DNA of 64,000 nucleotides. Origin: WRAV01 sp050950205. Its GTDB lineage: Bacteria; Bacillota; Clostridia; Oscillospirales; Ruminococcaceae. Made by a program: the position numbers and the translations under genes. The notes below the pieces were generated by a model. It did not search any database and was not told the DNA's origin. It saw nothing but the letters and a program-made list of their open reading frames with translations. Location of the stretch: assembly GCA_050950205.1 (NCBI GenBank), contig JBMNHF010000007.1, positions 248,001-312,000 on the forward strand. The letters are read 5' to 3'. Numbering within the stretch: position 1 is the stretch's first letter; every line of letters begins with the position of its first letter. Shown piece by piece: positions 25,370-34,693 of this stretch.

Positions 25370-28300
25370 TCAGCTGCCGAAGTCCAAAAGCCAACTGCTC
25401 TGGGTGTTCATTCTGGCAATTGCTGTTTCCAGTGCGGAAAAGCGCTTCCAGTAGCGGTTGTATTCGTTTTCCAGTCTGGTTTGCAGCAGGCTGATCTGCC
25501 GTTCCACATTGCTGAGCTGACGGCTCAGGGTGCTTTCATTGTTGCCGGTGGAAAATTCGCTGCCTGCCAACGCCACCAAAGAGCCTTGATTGGTGGAGCT
25601 GGTGCGCACCGCATTGTCAATCACTCCATCCAGCTTGGCGGCAAAGCCATCGGTGGAATGGGTAAACAGCTCCCGCACGGCGTCGGGGTTGGTGTTGAGC
25701 ATCTCCCGCAGCTTTTTTTCTCCCGCCTCGGTCATCTCCAGCTTGCCGTTGTTGGAGTATCCCACACTGTTGTAACTTTGGGTGGTGATGCCAATGTCGT
25801 AAAGGGAAAGACCGGCGGATTCCACCTTTTCGTAAAGGATGCCCCGCATCTGTCCCAAAATGTTGCGCAGGGTGGCATCGTTGCGCAGCAGTCCTTTTTT
25901 GGCCTCTTTTTCCCAGGATTTAATTTGCTCCTCGGTCATTTCGGCCTTTTGCTCCTCGGTCAAGGGGTCATAGCCAGACACTTGCTCTTCCTTGACGAGA
26001 CTGTCCAGCGCATCAATCAGAACGTTGTACTCCTCGATAAAGGTTTTGATTTTATCCACCAAATCATCGGGGGCGGTGGTGACGTTGACGGTGATGGGGT
26101 CATCCAAATTCTCTCCGCTGATGGGATCAAACTTGGAAACGGCGTTGACCTCAAAATCCACCCCGTTGACGGTAAAGGTGTTGGTGGTGCTGACCACCTC
26201 CTGCCCGCCCACCACAATGACGGCGTTTTGGCCTTTTCCCGCAGCCAAGGCATTGTGGTAGTCCTGATTGGGGGCTTGGGTTTGGTAGCTTGCCTGCCCA
26301 AAGAAGGTGGCAAGAACATTTCCCGAGACATCCCGGAATTCAAGATCCAGTGTGCCGGCGTCCAAGGTCAGCTGGCCTGATTGGAAGGTGACCACATTTC
26401 GGCCTACCGCCTCGTTGATTTTGCTCATCAAATCATATAGGTTGTCTTCTTCACCCAAGGTGACGGTGCCGCCGGAGCCCCCCACCTTGACCTCAATCTG
26501 CCCTGGAGTGATGCCGATTTCCTTGAGCTTGGTGCCGCCGCCGCTGTGGTTCTTGATAGAAGTTTCGGTGGCAAAGAAGCTTTCGGCTTCATCCTCCGGG
26601 TCCAGAGGGGTGGTTGCGATGGTAAAGCCCAACTCTTCGGAGGTAGAGACAAGGGTCAGCTCCCCATCTTCGCTGAGCTGGAAATTGACCTTGGTAGCGT
26701 CTCCCTTGTTCCCAAAGGCCAAACTCTTGGCCAGATTGAGCTTACCCACCAAAGCCTGCTGCACCCGCTTTTGGTAGTCTTCCTCTTCTTCGTCCTCTTT
26801 TGGGGCAATATCCTTCCATTCAAAGCTGAGGGTTTTGGTTTCTGTTCCAATGGTGAGATCCACCTTGTAGGTTTTGCCGTCTTCCAGCTGGGCCACAAGG
26901 TCTTTGTCCAGGATAACGGTGGAATCGTATCCTATGGAAAAGCGTTTGTTGATCTGGCCGGATCTCAGGCCCATGGCCTCCAGCGCATTTTGTGCGCCTT
27001 GGACGGTTTCCAGCTTGATGGCTTTGTCCCGGATGTCGGTTCCCAGCTGCACCGCGGAGGAGGGATCATCGGGGTTGGTAAAGAAAAGGGTGATGGCTCC
27101 TTCCCCAAACTTTTGATCCATCTGGGTATTGATGGAGAGGAGCACCGCTTCCCCTACATCCATATTGCCGGCTGCAATGTCATCCAAATAGCTGGAAACA
27201 TCGGCACTCACCGTCAGAGAAGTGCTGCCCACCGACACCTTCATCTTGTAATTCTTGAGCTTGCCCAGCAGCTCCTTCCCCTCTTCGGTGGAAAAATCGG
27301 GCAAGTCCTCCTCTGCCTCCAGCCCCAGCATGCTCTTGATGTCCAAGGAGCTGCCGGTATGGCTGGCATTGTCGTAGCTGATACCCGAGGCGAAGAAATT
27401 GCCACTTTGAGCACCGATAAAGAGGTTGAGCAGGTTGCCCTGAACATCCCGCATCTTTAGGTTATCCCCGGCACCGGTGGCCTTGGAGGTGAAGACAAAG
27501 CTTTCGGTAATGGAGTTAAAGGAGGCCGTTACCCCTGCCGAAGAGCTGTTGATCCGGCTGAGAAAGGTCTGGATGGTATCGTCCCGATTCACGGTGATTA
27601 CCGTATCGTTGATGGAGAATTTTAGGGTGTCCCCCAACAGATTGTTGCCATCGGTCTCCAAAAATTCAGAGAGCTTGGTGCTCAAGTTCAGCCGGTTGGT
27701 CATTCCCGCCGCAAGTCCCAGAGAGTCGGCGGTGTTGCGCACCTCCACTACAGTGGAAGCAGCAACTCCACTCAGCTGAAGGGAAAAGGTTCCCTCTGTC
27801 TCATTCAGCGAGTGGATGACCTGAATGGTATCCTGACCAAAGGCGTCGTCAATCAACCTTTGCAGCTCCTGGGCGAACTCACTGGTATGGTCGCCCTGAT
27901 GGCTTTTCCCCTGCAGCGTATCCAGCCGGATAGTTTTGGTGGTGCCATTCATGGAAAGCTGCAAGGTCTTGCCGATGTAGTCCTGATCCACCTGGGTACC
28001 TTCCTTGTTTTTCAGCTCCCGCTGAAATTGGCCGGTGGAAAAAGTCTGGCTGGCAGCCAACTGTTTGATGGCGTCCACCGTAAAGGAGCCGGTTTGGGAA
28101 CCTCCTCCCGCCCGGACGGTAATCTTATCGGAAGAGGTTGTCCCCTTGTAAACATTAAAAAAAGCGTTGGCCTTGAGGGAATTGACCCCCGCCGCCATGG
28201 AAAGGTGTTTGGTCTGAAAGGCCCGCAGGGTGGAAGCGACGCCCCGGTAGGCAGACATCTTCCAGTTAATCAAAGTCTTTTGCTGGGTCTGCTTTGCCAA

Positions 28301-28429
28301 ACGGCTGCGGGTAGACAAAGTGAGAGCCTCCACCAAAGCGTCGGTATCCAGTCCGGTTGCCAGACCGCCGATTCCCTTGTTGCGGGCGCTCAACTGCGAG
28401 TAAAAACTGACAGAATTTATAGAAGCCAT
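25370..28429 (-). CDS. fliD: Flagellar cap protein FliD, unusually large
   Basis: The filament cap (hook-associated protein 2) that folds exported flagellin at the tip. At about 1019 residues it is well above the usual 450-700. The N terminus (GIGGLATGLDTDALVEALTLSTR, then SLKANAFFNVYKG) and the C terminus (GSLVALAGSEFSTGNNESTLSRQLSNVERQISLLQTR type) are typical coiled assembly regions. Between them, surface domains contain several flagellin-IN-like stretches (DDTIQTFLSRINSSSAG and EDNLYDLMSKINEA). Enlarged exposed domains may bind a surface or vary antigenically. ATG 28429 has GGAGG 7 nt before it. Confidence 0.92.
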   Translation of the reverse strand: MASINSVSFYSQLSARNKGIGGLATGLDTDALVEALTLSTRSRLAKQTQQKTLINWKMSAYRGVASTLRAFQTKHLSMAAGVNSLKANAFFNVYKGTTSSDKITVRAGGGSQTGSFTVDAIKQLAASQTFSTGQFQRELKNKEGTQVDQDYIGKTLQLSMNGTTKTIRLDTLQGKSHQGDHTSEFAQELQRLIDDAFGQDTIQVIHSLNETEGTFSLQLSGVAASTVVEVRNTADSLGLAAGMTNRLNLSTKLSEFLETDGNNLLGDTLKFSINDTVITVNRDDTIQTFLSRINSSSAGVTASFNSITESFVFTSKATGAGDNLKMRDVQGNLLNLFIGAQSGNFFASGISYDNASHTGSSLDIKSMLGLEAEEDLPDFSTEEGKELLGKLKNYKMKVSVGSTSLTVSADVSSYLDDIAAGNMDVGEAVLLSINTQMDQKFGEGAITLFFTNPDDPSSAVQLGTDIRDKAIKLETVQGAQNALEAMGLRSGQINKRFSIGYDSTVILDKDLVAQLEDGKTYKVDLTIGTETKTLSFEWKDIAPKEDEEEEDYQKRVQQALVGKLNLAKSLAFGNKGDATKVNFQLSEDGELTLVSTSEELGFTIATTPLDPEDEAESFFATETSIKNHSGGGTKLKEIGITPGQIEVKVGGSGGTVTLGEEDNLYDLMSKINEAVGRNVVTFQSGQLTLDAGTLDLEFRDVSGNVLATFFGQASYQTQAPNQDYHNALAAGKGQNAVIVVGGQEVVSTTNTFTVNGVDFEVNAVSKFDPISGENLDDPITVNVTTAPDDLVDKIKTFIEEYNVLIDALDSLVKEEQVSGYDPLTEEQKAEMTEEQIKSWEKEAKKGLLRNDATLRNILGQMRGILYEKVESAGLSLYDIGITTQSYNSVGYSNNGKLEMTEAGEKKLREMLNTNPDAVRELFTHSTDGFAAKLDGVIDNAVRTSSTNQGSLVALAGSEFSTGNNESTLSRQLSNVERQISLLQTRLENEYNRYWKRFSALETAIARMNTQSSWLLDFGS

Positions 28430-28495
28430 AGAGGTTCCTCCATTCACAGGCCAAATACACGAAAAAGGTTTTGCTGTACAGTGTTCCTGTTATAT

Positions 28496-28522
28496 ACTTC
28501 GGCAGCAAAACCCGGAACTTAA
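28496..28522 (-). promoter_or_regulatory. Possible sigma-28 (SigD/FliA) promoter of fliD
   Basis: TTAA (28519-28522), 15-bp gap and GCCGAAGT (28496-28503) resemble TAAA-N15-GCCGATAT. It lies 67 bp before the fliD start, where a late flagellar promoter would be expected. Confidence 0.45.
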
Positions 28523-28551
28523 CCATAACAGGGGACTTTTCTCTGCCATAA

Positions 28552-28588
28552 TGCAAAAGGCTGCCATCGCTGGTTGCGAGTGCAGCCT
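28552..28588 (-). terminator. Terminator after cheB
   Basis: AGGCTGC (28558-28564) and GCAGCCT (28582-28588) with an inner TCGC/GCGA pairing, then TTTT on the minus strand. It separates the che operon from fliD. Confidence 0.6.
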
Positions 28589-28595
28589 AAAGTAT

Positions 28596-29699
28596 TTAAA
28601 TGAGCTTTCGAACAATGGTGGTGCCGATCTGAGAAAGGGGAAGCTGATCCACTACGCCTCCCAGGTTGTAAGCCACCATGGGCATGCCGTATACCACACA
28701 GCTTTCCTGATCCTGCCCAATGGTATAGGCTCCCTGTTTGCGCATCATCAGCAGGCTTTTTGCGCCATCGGCTCCCATTCCGGTGAGAATCACGCCCACC
28801 GAGTCCTTTCCTGCCACCTTGGCCACCGACTCAAAAAGAACATCCACCGAGGGACAGTGTCCGCTCACCTTTTCTTCCTGGGTAAGACGAACATAGTAAC
28901 CCCGGGCATCCTTGTGGAGCCGCATCTGTCGGTCTCCTCCCGGAGCCAGCAAGGCCAGTCCCTGCTCCACCCGATCCCCGTCCTTGGCTTCCCGCACCTG
29001 AATTTTGCAGATTTTGTTCAGCCGCTCTGCGTACATGGCGGTAAAATGGGCAGGCATGTGTTGTACGATCACAATGCCGGGGATGTTTTCCGGCAGGTCT
29101 TTCAGCACTTGCAAAATGGCCTCGGTTCCCCCTGTGGAGGCGCCGATGGCAATAACGGTATTGGGATTTTTAAACCGCACCGGCCCGGTGATGGGCAGAG
29201 GGGATACTCCAGACAGAGCAGGAGCCGGTTTGGAGGCAGGTGCTTCGGCGCCGGGCTGTGTGCGAGGAGCCGGCGCCCGTGCTGCAACCATGGATTTGGT
29301 GCGCAGGGCAATGGCGGCAATTTTGATTTTTTGCAAGGTTTCGGAGATGAAGGCGGCATTGTCCATCTTCACCTGACTGTTGGGCTTGGCGACAAAATCC
29401 ACCGCCCCCGCCTGCAATGCCTCAAATACAATGCCGGAGACGGAGGAGATCACCACCACCTGAAGGTCGGGATACAAGGGTTTAACCTGCCGCAGAAAAT
29501 CGGTTCCCCTCATGCGGGGCATCTCAATATCCAGGGTGACCACGGTGGGCTTTAGGCTCTTAATTTTTTCTTGGGCTTCAAAAGCGTCAGAAGCAACCCC
29601 TACCACCTCAATGGCGGGGTCGGCACTTAAGGAACGGGACATAAATTCCCGAAAAAAGAGAGAGTCGTCTACAATCAGCACCCTGATTTTGTCTGCCAT
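28596..29699 (-). CDS. cheB: Chemotaxis protein-glutamate methylesterase/glutaminase
   Basis: Removes methyl groups from chemoreceptors when phosphorylated by CheA. 367 residues: receiver domain (1-120, phospho-Asp57 in TLDIEMP), an Ala/Pro-rich linker (about 134-170) and the methylesterase domain with Ser188 in GASTGG, His214 in VQHMP and the catalytic aspartate in LTGMGADGA. Fourth gene of cheA-cheW-cheR-cheB, starting 3 bp after the cheR stop. Confidence 0.97.
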   Translation of the reverse strand: MADKIRVLIVDDSLFFREFMSRSLSADPAIEVVGVASDAFEAQEKIKSLKPTVVTLDIEMPRMRGTDFLRQVKPLYPDLQVVVISSVSGIVFEALQAGAVDFVAKPNSQVKMDNAAFISETLQKIKIAAIALRTKSMVAARAPAPRTQPGAEAPASKPAPALSGVSPLPITGPVRFKNPNTVIAIGASTGGTEAILQVLKDLPENIPGIVIVQHMPAHFTAMYAERLNKICKIQVREAKDGDRVEQGLALLAPGGDRQMRLHKDARGYYVRLTQEEKVSGHCPSVDVLFESVAKVAGKDSVGVILTGMGADGAKSLLMMRKQGAYTIGQDQESCVVYGMPMVAYNLGGVVDQLPLSQIGTTIVRKLI

Positions 29700-29702
29700 A
29701 GT

Positions 29703-30512
29703 TTAAACGCCTTTCTGGTATACGCTGGGCATAATATAGTTAAATCGGGTGGGGCGGGCAATGGATTCGGTATGCCCGATAAAGAGGTAGCCTCCGGGAG
29801 CCATGGCATCGTAAAGCCGCTCCACCACCGCCGCCTTGGTGGGAGCATCAAAGTAAATCATCACATTGCGGCAAAAAATAACATGGTACGGTTTTTTGTA
29901 GCGGATAGGCTCCATGAGGTTGAAGATGCGGTAAACCACCTGACTGCGGATGGTGTCCACCACCTGCACCTTGCTGTCCGGCAGTTTGCGGAAGTATTTC
30001 CGCTTCCATTCGGGGGGGATATTTTCGATGGCCTCTTGGGGATAAATTCCCTGTTTGGCCATATCCAGCACCTTTTGGGAAATATCGGTGGCCAGCAAGA
30101 TCTTATCCCACACCGGAACTTTGTGGGCAAAGTAGTCGTGCAGAATCATGGCAAGGGTGTAGGGTTCTTCCCCAGAGGAAGAGGCAGCGCACCAAATGCG
30201 CAAATCCCGGCTTTTGACCGTCCGCTCCAAATAGGGCAACACAACCTTGCCGAAGAAATCAAAATGCTCCGGCTCCCGCATAAAATATGTGTGGTTGGTG
30301 GTGACCCGATTGAGCAGGTTTTGCAGCTCCTTCCCCGTTTTGTCGGCCTGCAAAACCTTTATGTAATCGCTGTAGCTCCGATACCCTTGCTGAGCCAAAT
30401 AGCTGCCCATCCGGCCGTCCAGCAGCACCCGCTTTTGGGTGAGGTTGATACCGAAATTCTCCTTTAAATACCCTACCAAATACTGAAATTCCTGGTCGTT
30501 TATCTTAACCAT
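29703..30512 (-). CDS. cheR: Chemotaxis protein methyltransferase
   Basis: Methylates receptor glutamates with SAM. 269 residues: N-terminal helical domain (FQYLVGYLKENFGINL) and SAM-binding domain with CAASSSGEEPYTLAM, RNVMIYFD and the end GGYLFIGHTES. In order with cheW 30 bp upstream and cheB 3 bp downstream; CheR/CheB set receptor adaptation. Confidence 0.97.
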   Translation of the reverse strand: MVKINDQEFQYLVGYLKENFGINLTQKRVLLDGRMGSYLAQQGYRSYSDYIKVLQADKTGKELQNLLNRVTTNHTYFMREPEHFDFFGKVVLPYLERTVKSRDLRIWCAASSSGEEPYTLAMILHDYFAHKVPVWDKILLATDISQKVLDMAKQGIYPQEAIENIPPEWKRKYFRKLPDSKVQVVDTIRSQVVYRIFNLMEPIRYKKPYHVIFCRNVMIYFDAPTKAAVVERLYDAMAPGGYLFIGHTESIARPTRFNYIMPSVYQKGV

Positions 30513-30542
30513 AGTTGTTAGCCCTATCTAAAAGGAAATATT

Positions 30543-31043
30543 CTATCCCACATCCTCCACATGGATAAATTGATCCTCTCCCAGCACGGCCTGGTAGTCC
30601 AAAATCAGCTTGACGCCGGTGTCGTTGCGTCCAACTCCCTGAATGAACCTGGCTTCTGCAGAGGTGGAGAATTTGGGGGGAGTGGAGATGTTCTCATCCT
30701 CCAGGGTAATCACTTCCGAAACGCTGTCGATGATCATTCCCACCGGGGAGCCCTCATCCTCCACCACAATGATGCAGGTGCGGTCGTGATATTCCTGAGG
30801 CTCCTTGCCAAAGCGCATCCGCACATCGATGATGGGGCAGACTTTCCCCCGCAGGTTGGTGATCCCCTTGACATATTCGGGACAGTTGGGAACCCGGGTG
30901 ATGGGTTGCAGGTTGATAATATCAATGACATGGGCGATGGGAATTGCAAATTGCTGATGGTCCAGATCGAATACGAGGTATTTGCCGTGCATCGTGTCCT
31001 CTTCCTGCTCCATCGGCATCAGATTGCCTTGCATTTGCGCCAT
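30543..31043 (-). CDS. cheW: Chemotaxis coupling protein CheW
   Basis: 166 residues; links receptors to CheA. After a short acidic N-terminal extension (first ~18 residues), the CheW fold is clear: YLVFDLDHQQFAIPIAHV, PNCPEYVKGITNLRG and PIIDVRMRFG. ATG 31043 has AGAGGT overlapping the cheA stop, so translation is coupled. No cheY, cheC or cheD lies in this cluster. Confidence 0.95.
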   Translation of the reverse strand: MAQMQGNLMPMEQEEDTMHGKYLVFDLDHQQFAIPIAHVIDIINLQPITRVPNCPEYVKGITNLRGKVCPIIDVRMRFGKEPQEYHDRTCIIVVEDEGSPVGMIIDSVSEVITLEDENISTPPKFSTSAEARFIQGVGRNDTGVKLILDYQAVLGEDQFIHVEDVG

Positions 31044-31048
31044 TGCAC

Positions 31049-33436
31049 TTACCTCTTTTCTAAAACTTTTTCAATAATTGCACCCACATCCAGAATCAGG
31101 CTGATGTTGCCGTCCCCCAAAATGGTGCAGCCGGAAATACCGTACCCCTTCACCCCAAACCGGTTGAGGTACTTGGGCAGGGGCTTTACCACAATTTGCT
31201 GTTCTCCGATCAGCTCATCCACCAAGAGACAAGCGGAATCGTCTCCGCTCTGCACCCAGATGAGGATGCCTTCCTCGATATCGGTGATGGCGTTGGGCAC
31301 ATTATAAAGTTCATGAAGCCGCACAACGGGGTAGACGTTTCCGCGGATCATAATCATCTCGTTGCCTTCGGTGTCCACAATCACCTGATCGTTTTTGGCT
31401 TTAAAGCTCTCGTTGATGGAGGTGATTTGCAGGGTGTAGATATCCCCACCCAGGGAAACGTCCATGCCATCTACAATGGCCAGAGTCAGGGGAATTTTGA
31501 GGAATACGCTCATGCCGTACCCCAGTTTGCTCTCCACCTGAACGGTGCCGCCTACCTTTTCTATGTTCTTCTTCACCACATCCATGCCCACGCCCCGGCC
31601 GGAATACTCGCTGACCTCTTCCTTGGTGGAAAATCCGGGGGTAAACAGAAGCATAAAGGCTTCCTTCTCGGTGTATTCGCTGGCCGGCTTGGTGAGAATT
31701 CCGTTCTTCTTTGCCTTTTCCAGCAGCTTTTGGGGATCCAAGCCCTTGCCGTCGTCGGAAATGGTGATGAGAATTTCGCCACCGGTATTTTGGGCGGATA
31801 GGGTGATGGTTCCCTTGGCCGGCTTTCCTGCCGCCACCCGCTCCTGAGGCATTTCGATGCCGTGGTCCATGGCGTTGCGTACCAGGTGCATAATGGGGTC
31901 GGAGATGCCGTCGATAATGGCCTTGTCGATATCCGTGTCCTCGCCCATGGTAACCAGCTCGGCTTCCTTGCCCATGGTTCGGCACATATCCCGGACAATC
32001 CGCTGCATCTTCTGGAAGGTGCCGGAAACCGGAATCATCCGAATGGACATCACCATATCCTGCAGTTCGTCGGTGAGCTTGCGCAGCTGCCGCTCCGCCT
32101 TTTGGAAGTTGTCCAGTTTGGTCAGGCCCTTCAGGTCGGGGGAGCGAACCACCATGGATTCGGTGATAACCAGCTCACCCATCAGGTCCATCAGCTGATC
32201 CAGCTTGTCCAAGGAGACGCTGATAAGGCTTTGCTTGATGGGAGCTTTGACGGCTGGGGATTTTTTCGCCTGTTCCTTGCTGGGCTGAGCGGTCACCGAA
32301 GCCGTTTGGGGCTGAGAAGCAGCAACCGCTGCACCTACAAGCTCCCGGGAAACTGCCGCAGCGCCGTCTGCCTCCTTTAAGGTGACGGAGCGAACATGCA
32401 TCCCCTTGCGGAGGGTTTCCTGCAAAGCTGATTGGGACAAGGGGGTTTCCAAGATCATCTGGAAGCCCTTTGCATTGATCAGCAGAGCCGATTCGGGGTT
32501 GGTTTCGATGTCGGCAGGGGTGAAGGAAACCACTTTGCAGCTGGTGCGCAGAGAATTGACCAACATAAAGGCCCGCAGGTTTTCCATGCCGCAATCTTCT
32601 TCAAAGAAGACATGGGCCTCGTACCGGACACCGGAAAGATCCGCCGCCTTGCCCAGTCTGCGGCCAAGCTCTTCTTCGGTGAGCAGAGTAGCCGAGCTGA
32701 CATACATCTGCTTTTCGATAAACTCCTGCATCTGAGCAGGGGGTAGTTGACTTTCCAAGGTAATGTTAAAGCCGTTCACCATGATTTCCATGGCGGTTTC
32801 GGGGTTGGTTTCGATATCTTGAGGATGATAGGCTAAAATGTTGCTGACGTTTTTTAAGGTGTTGACCAGCATAAAGGCCCGCAGGTTTTCCATGCCGCTG
32901 TCCTCTTCAAAAAAGATTTCAAAGTGCATGGCTCCATCGGTGCCGGCCGGCACAGGTTGGGCAGAAGGCTTCAAAGTCACCGGCTCTTCCGCCGCAGGAG
33001 AAGCCGGGGCAGCGGGAGTGGCGGGGGTCTCCCCTTCCTTTAATATGTTGTAAAAGGCAACGGCCCGGTTGATGAGATCCTCGTTTTTTTCCGCCAGCTC
33101 GCCGCCGCTTTGAATCGCCTCCAGTTGGCTTTTCAAAAAGTCAGTAGCGTCCAGCATCAGATCAAACAGCTCGGTAAAATGGCTTTGGTCAATACCGTGC
33201 TCCCGAATCAGAAAGAAAGAGTCCTCCAGCTTGTGTGTAACGGTGGAGATCAGATCCAGCTCCATCATAGCGGAGGAACCCTTTATGGTATGCATAATGC
33301 GAAAAATCTCACTCACCGCATCCTCAGTCAACTCCTGACTCTTTTCGGAGCTGAGCAAAACCTCATCCAATTGCTCGATTAGGGTGCTCATTTCGAAAAG
33401 AAACATCTCCATCATTTGATCGTTACCACTGACCAT
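31049..33436 (-). CDS. cheA: Chemotaxis histidine kinase CheA with duplicated P2 domain
   Basis: About 795 residues. P1: phosphotransfer domain with His49 in MHTIKGSS. P2: two copies (about residues 175-265 and 275-370), both with FFEED-GMENLRAFMLVN and DIETNPE, where most CheA proteins have one. P3: dimerisation (SLDKLDQLMDLMGELVI). P4: ATPase with the N box in VRNAMDHGIE, ISDDGKGLD and GRGVGMDVV. P5: CheW-like end. The P2 domain normally docks CheY or CheB. ATG 33436 is preferred over the TTG at 33460. A near-consensus promoter lies about 95 bp upstream; cheW follows 5 bp after the stop. Confidence 0.96.
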   Translation of the reverse strand: MVSGNDQMMEMFLFEMSTLIEQLDEVLLSSEKSQELTEDAVSEIFRIMHTIKGSSAMMELDLISTVTHKLEDSFFLIREHGIDQSHFTELFDLMLDATDFLKSQLEAIQSGGELAEKNEDLINRAVAFYNILKEGETPATPAAPASPAAEEPVTLKPSAQPVPAGTDGAMHFEIFFEEDSGMENLRAFMLVNTLKNVSNILAYHPQDIETNPETAMEIMVNGFNITLESQLPPAQMQEFIEKQMYVSSATLLTEEELGRRLGKAADLSGVRYEAHVFFEEDCGMENLRAFMLVNSLRTSCKVVSFTPADIETNPESALLINAKGFQMILETPLSQSALQETLRKGMHVRSVTLKEADGAAAVSRELVGAAVAASQPQTASVTAQPSKEQAKKSPAVKAPIKQSLISVSLDKLDQLMDLMGELVITESMVVRSPDLKGLTKLDNFQKAERQLRKLTDELQDMVMSIRMIPVSGTFQKMQRIVRDMCRTMGKEAELVTMGEDTDIDKAIIDGISDPIMHLVRNAMDHGIEMPQERVAAGKPAKGTITLSAQNTGGEILITISDDGKGLDPQKLLEKAKKNGILTKPASEYTEKEAFMLLFTPGFSTKEEVSEYSGRGVGMDVVKKNIEKVGGTVQVESKLGYGMSVFLKIPLTLAIVDGMDVSLGGDIYTLQITSINESFKAKNDQVIVDTEGNEMIMIRGNVYPVVRLHELYNVPNAITDIEEGILIWVQSGDDSACLLVDELIGEQQIVVKPLPKYLNRFGVKGYGISGCTILGDGNISLILDVGAIIEKVLEKR
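32564..32898. repeat. Direct repeat from the CheA P2 duplication
   Basis: A 29-base stretch is identical at 32564-32592 and 32870-32898 inside cheA, coding the MENLRAFM segments of the two P2 domains. The match at DNA level suggests recent duplication or gene conversion. Confidence 0.85.
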
Positions 33437-33531
33437 AGTCTCACACTCCGGTCCTCTCAATATTTCACTTCGCTTTACTTCTGGATATCCTTGCAGAACA
33501 TCCTGCCCCGTCCCAAAAAATGTTAACTCTT

Positions 33532-33560
33532 ATTATACCACAGCTCTTTTGCCTTGGCAA
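33532..33560 (-). promoter_or_regulatory. Sigma-A promoter of the cheA-cheW-cheR-cheB operon
   Basis: TTGCCA (33555-33560), 17-bp spacer, TATAAT (33532-33537). A housekeeping promoter rather than sigma-28. Confidence 0.75.
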
Positions 33561-33672
33561 TTCTCGACAAGGCTTCTTTTTTTTCGGCATTGTCTTGTGA
33601 TCATTGGGGTGGATCCGAAATAAAACCGCCCCTTTAAAATCCCTCTGTCGGGGAGAAAAGACTCCCCCAACG

Positions 33673-33702
33673 CAGAAAGGACGCCTCCCAAAAGAAGCGT
33701 CC
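33673..33702 (-). terminator. Terminator after the CmpB-like gene
   Basis: GGACGC and GCGTCC (33679-33684, 33697-33702) with a 12-nt loop, then TTTCTG on the minus strand, 11 bp past the stop; modest. Confidence 0.5.
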
Positions 33703-33712
33703 CAGGTTCAGG

Positions 33713-34507
33713 TTATGGGTTGCGGTTTCGGCCCTTTATTTTTTTCACAACCTCCAGCTTTTTCAGGGCTTGGCGGAACTCCTGCAGGTGCTTGTTGTAC
33801 CGCATGGACTTGTAGGCCGGGAAGGCTTTGAGCATTCTGTGCTCCTGAGAGTTCATTCTGGAACGAAAGCCCTCATAGATGCCGCTGATTTTGTCGTGAA
33901 GCTCTTTTTCACTGATTTTTTCCTTCAGGGTTTCCGCATAGCGGTGAATGGTCTGATCGGTAAACTCTGCGATTTCGGCAGAAAGTTCCCTGAGCTTTTG
34001 ATCAAAGGCCAAGACGGATAGAATGGTATACAGGCTGTCGGCAACCAGCAAAGCAAAGAAAAAGACAGAGCCGTACCTCATCGCTGTGCCGGGAATTTTT
34101 GCGGTGTAAAAAGACACAAAGGGGTGAATTACCTTAATGAGCAAAACCGAAAGGCTGCCAAACGCCACCGCTCCCAAAAGGCAGATGCGCCCGTTGATGT
34201 TCCACTTTTTATGGGAGTAGTCCCACCATCGGGCATGGAACAGCTTTTCCATCCCCCAAGAGGTGACATACTCCAGGGTGCAGGTGAGCACTACCGCCGC
34301 AAGGAACAGAGGGATGATAGGTTCCACGCGGCCCAGCACCCCAATGACAATGACGGCTCCAAACCCGTAAATGGGACAGTAGGGGCCGTTTAAAAAACCC
34401 CGATTAACCAACCGCTTCTCAAGAGCAGAGCAGAGAATGGTTTCATAAACCCATCCCAAAATGCTGTAAAAGACAAACCAAACAAAATAGGTTTCTACCA
34501 TCCGCAT
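33713..34507 (-). CDS. Integral membrane protein of the CmpB-like 'putative ABC transporter permease' family
   Basis: 264 residues. About five hydrophobic segments lie in residues 5-165 (for example VWFVFYSILGWVYET, FGAVIVIGVLG, VFFFALLVADSLYTILSVLAF), with the family hallmark RGFLNGPYCPIYGFGA; the rest is a charged cytoplasmic helix (AEFTDQTIHRYAETLKEKISEKELHDK). The family is common in Clostridia and often labelled an ABC permease, but no ATPase gene is near and the function is unknown. ATG 34507 or the in-frame ATG two codons later could start it. Confidence 0.75.
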   Translation of the reverse strand: MRMVETYFVWFVFYSILGWVYETILCSALEKRLVNRGFLNGPYCPIYGFGAVIVIGVLGRVEPIIPLFLAAVVLTCTLEYVTSWGMEKLFHARWWDYSHKKWNINGRICLLGAVAFGSLSVLLIKVIHPFVSFYTAKIPGTAMRYGSVFFFALLVADSLYTILSVLAFDQKLRELSAEIAEFTDQTIHRYAETLKEKISEKELHDKISGIYEGFRSRMNSQEHRMLKAFPAYKSMRYNKHLQEFRQALKKLEVVKKIKGRNRNP

Positions 34508-34565
34508 AGCAACACTTCTTTTTTGGTTCTTAGATAGTAGTAATTGAGTTGTTGTACACTTGTAT

Positions 34566-34595
34566 ATTATAATATTGGCATCCCTTTTCTGTCAA
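34566..34595 (-). promoter_or_regulatory. Promoter of the CmpB-like gene
   Basis: TTGACA (34590-34595), 18-bp spacer, TATAAT (34566-34571). Just after the -10, a small inverted repeat (TACA-2-TGTA) could be an operator. Confidence 0.65.
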
Positions 34596-34622
34596 TTCAA
34601 AGGGGGTTGGAGGGCTTGAGCC

Positions 34623-34660
34623 AAAAACATCCGGCACCGCACAAAATGCGATGCCGGATG
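34623..34660 (-). terminator. Terminator after the VOC gene
   Basis: A 9-bp stem (CATCCGGCA with complement, 34628-34660) with inner CGCA/TGCG pairing and TTTTTGG on the minus strand. Confidence 0.85.
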
Positions 34661-34693
34661 GATTGGTTTTTGGTGAGCAAGTTCCGCTATAGG

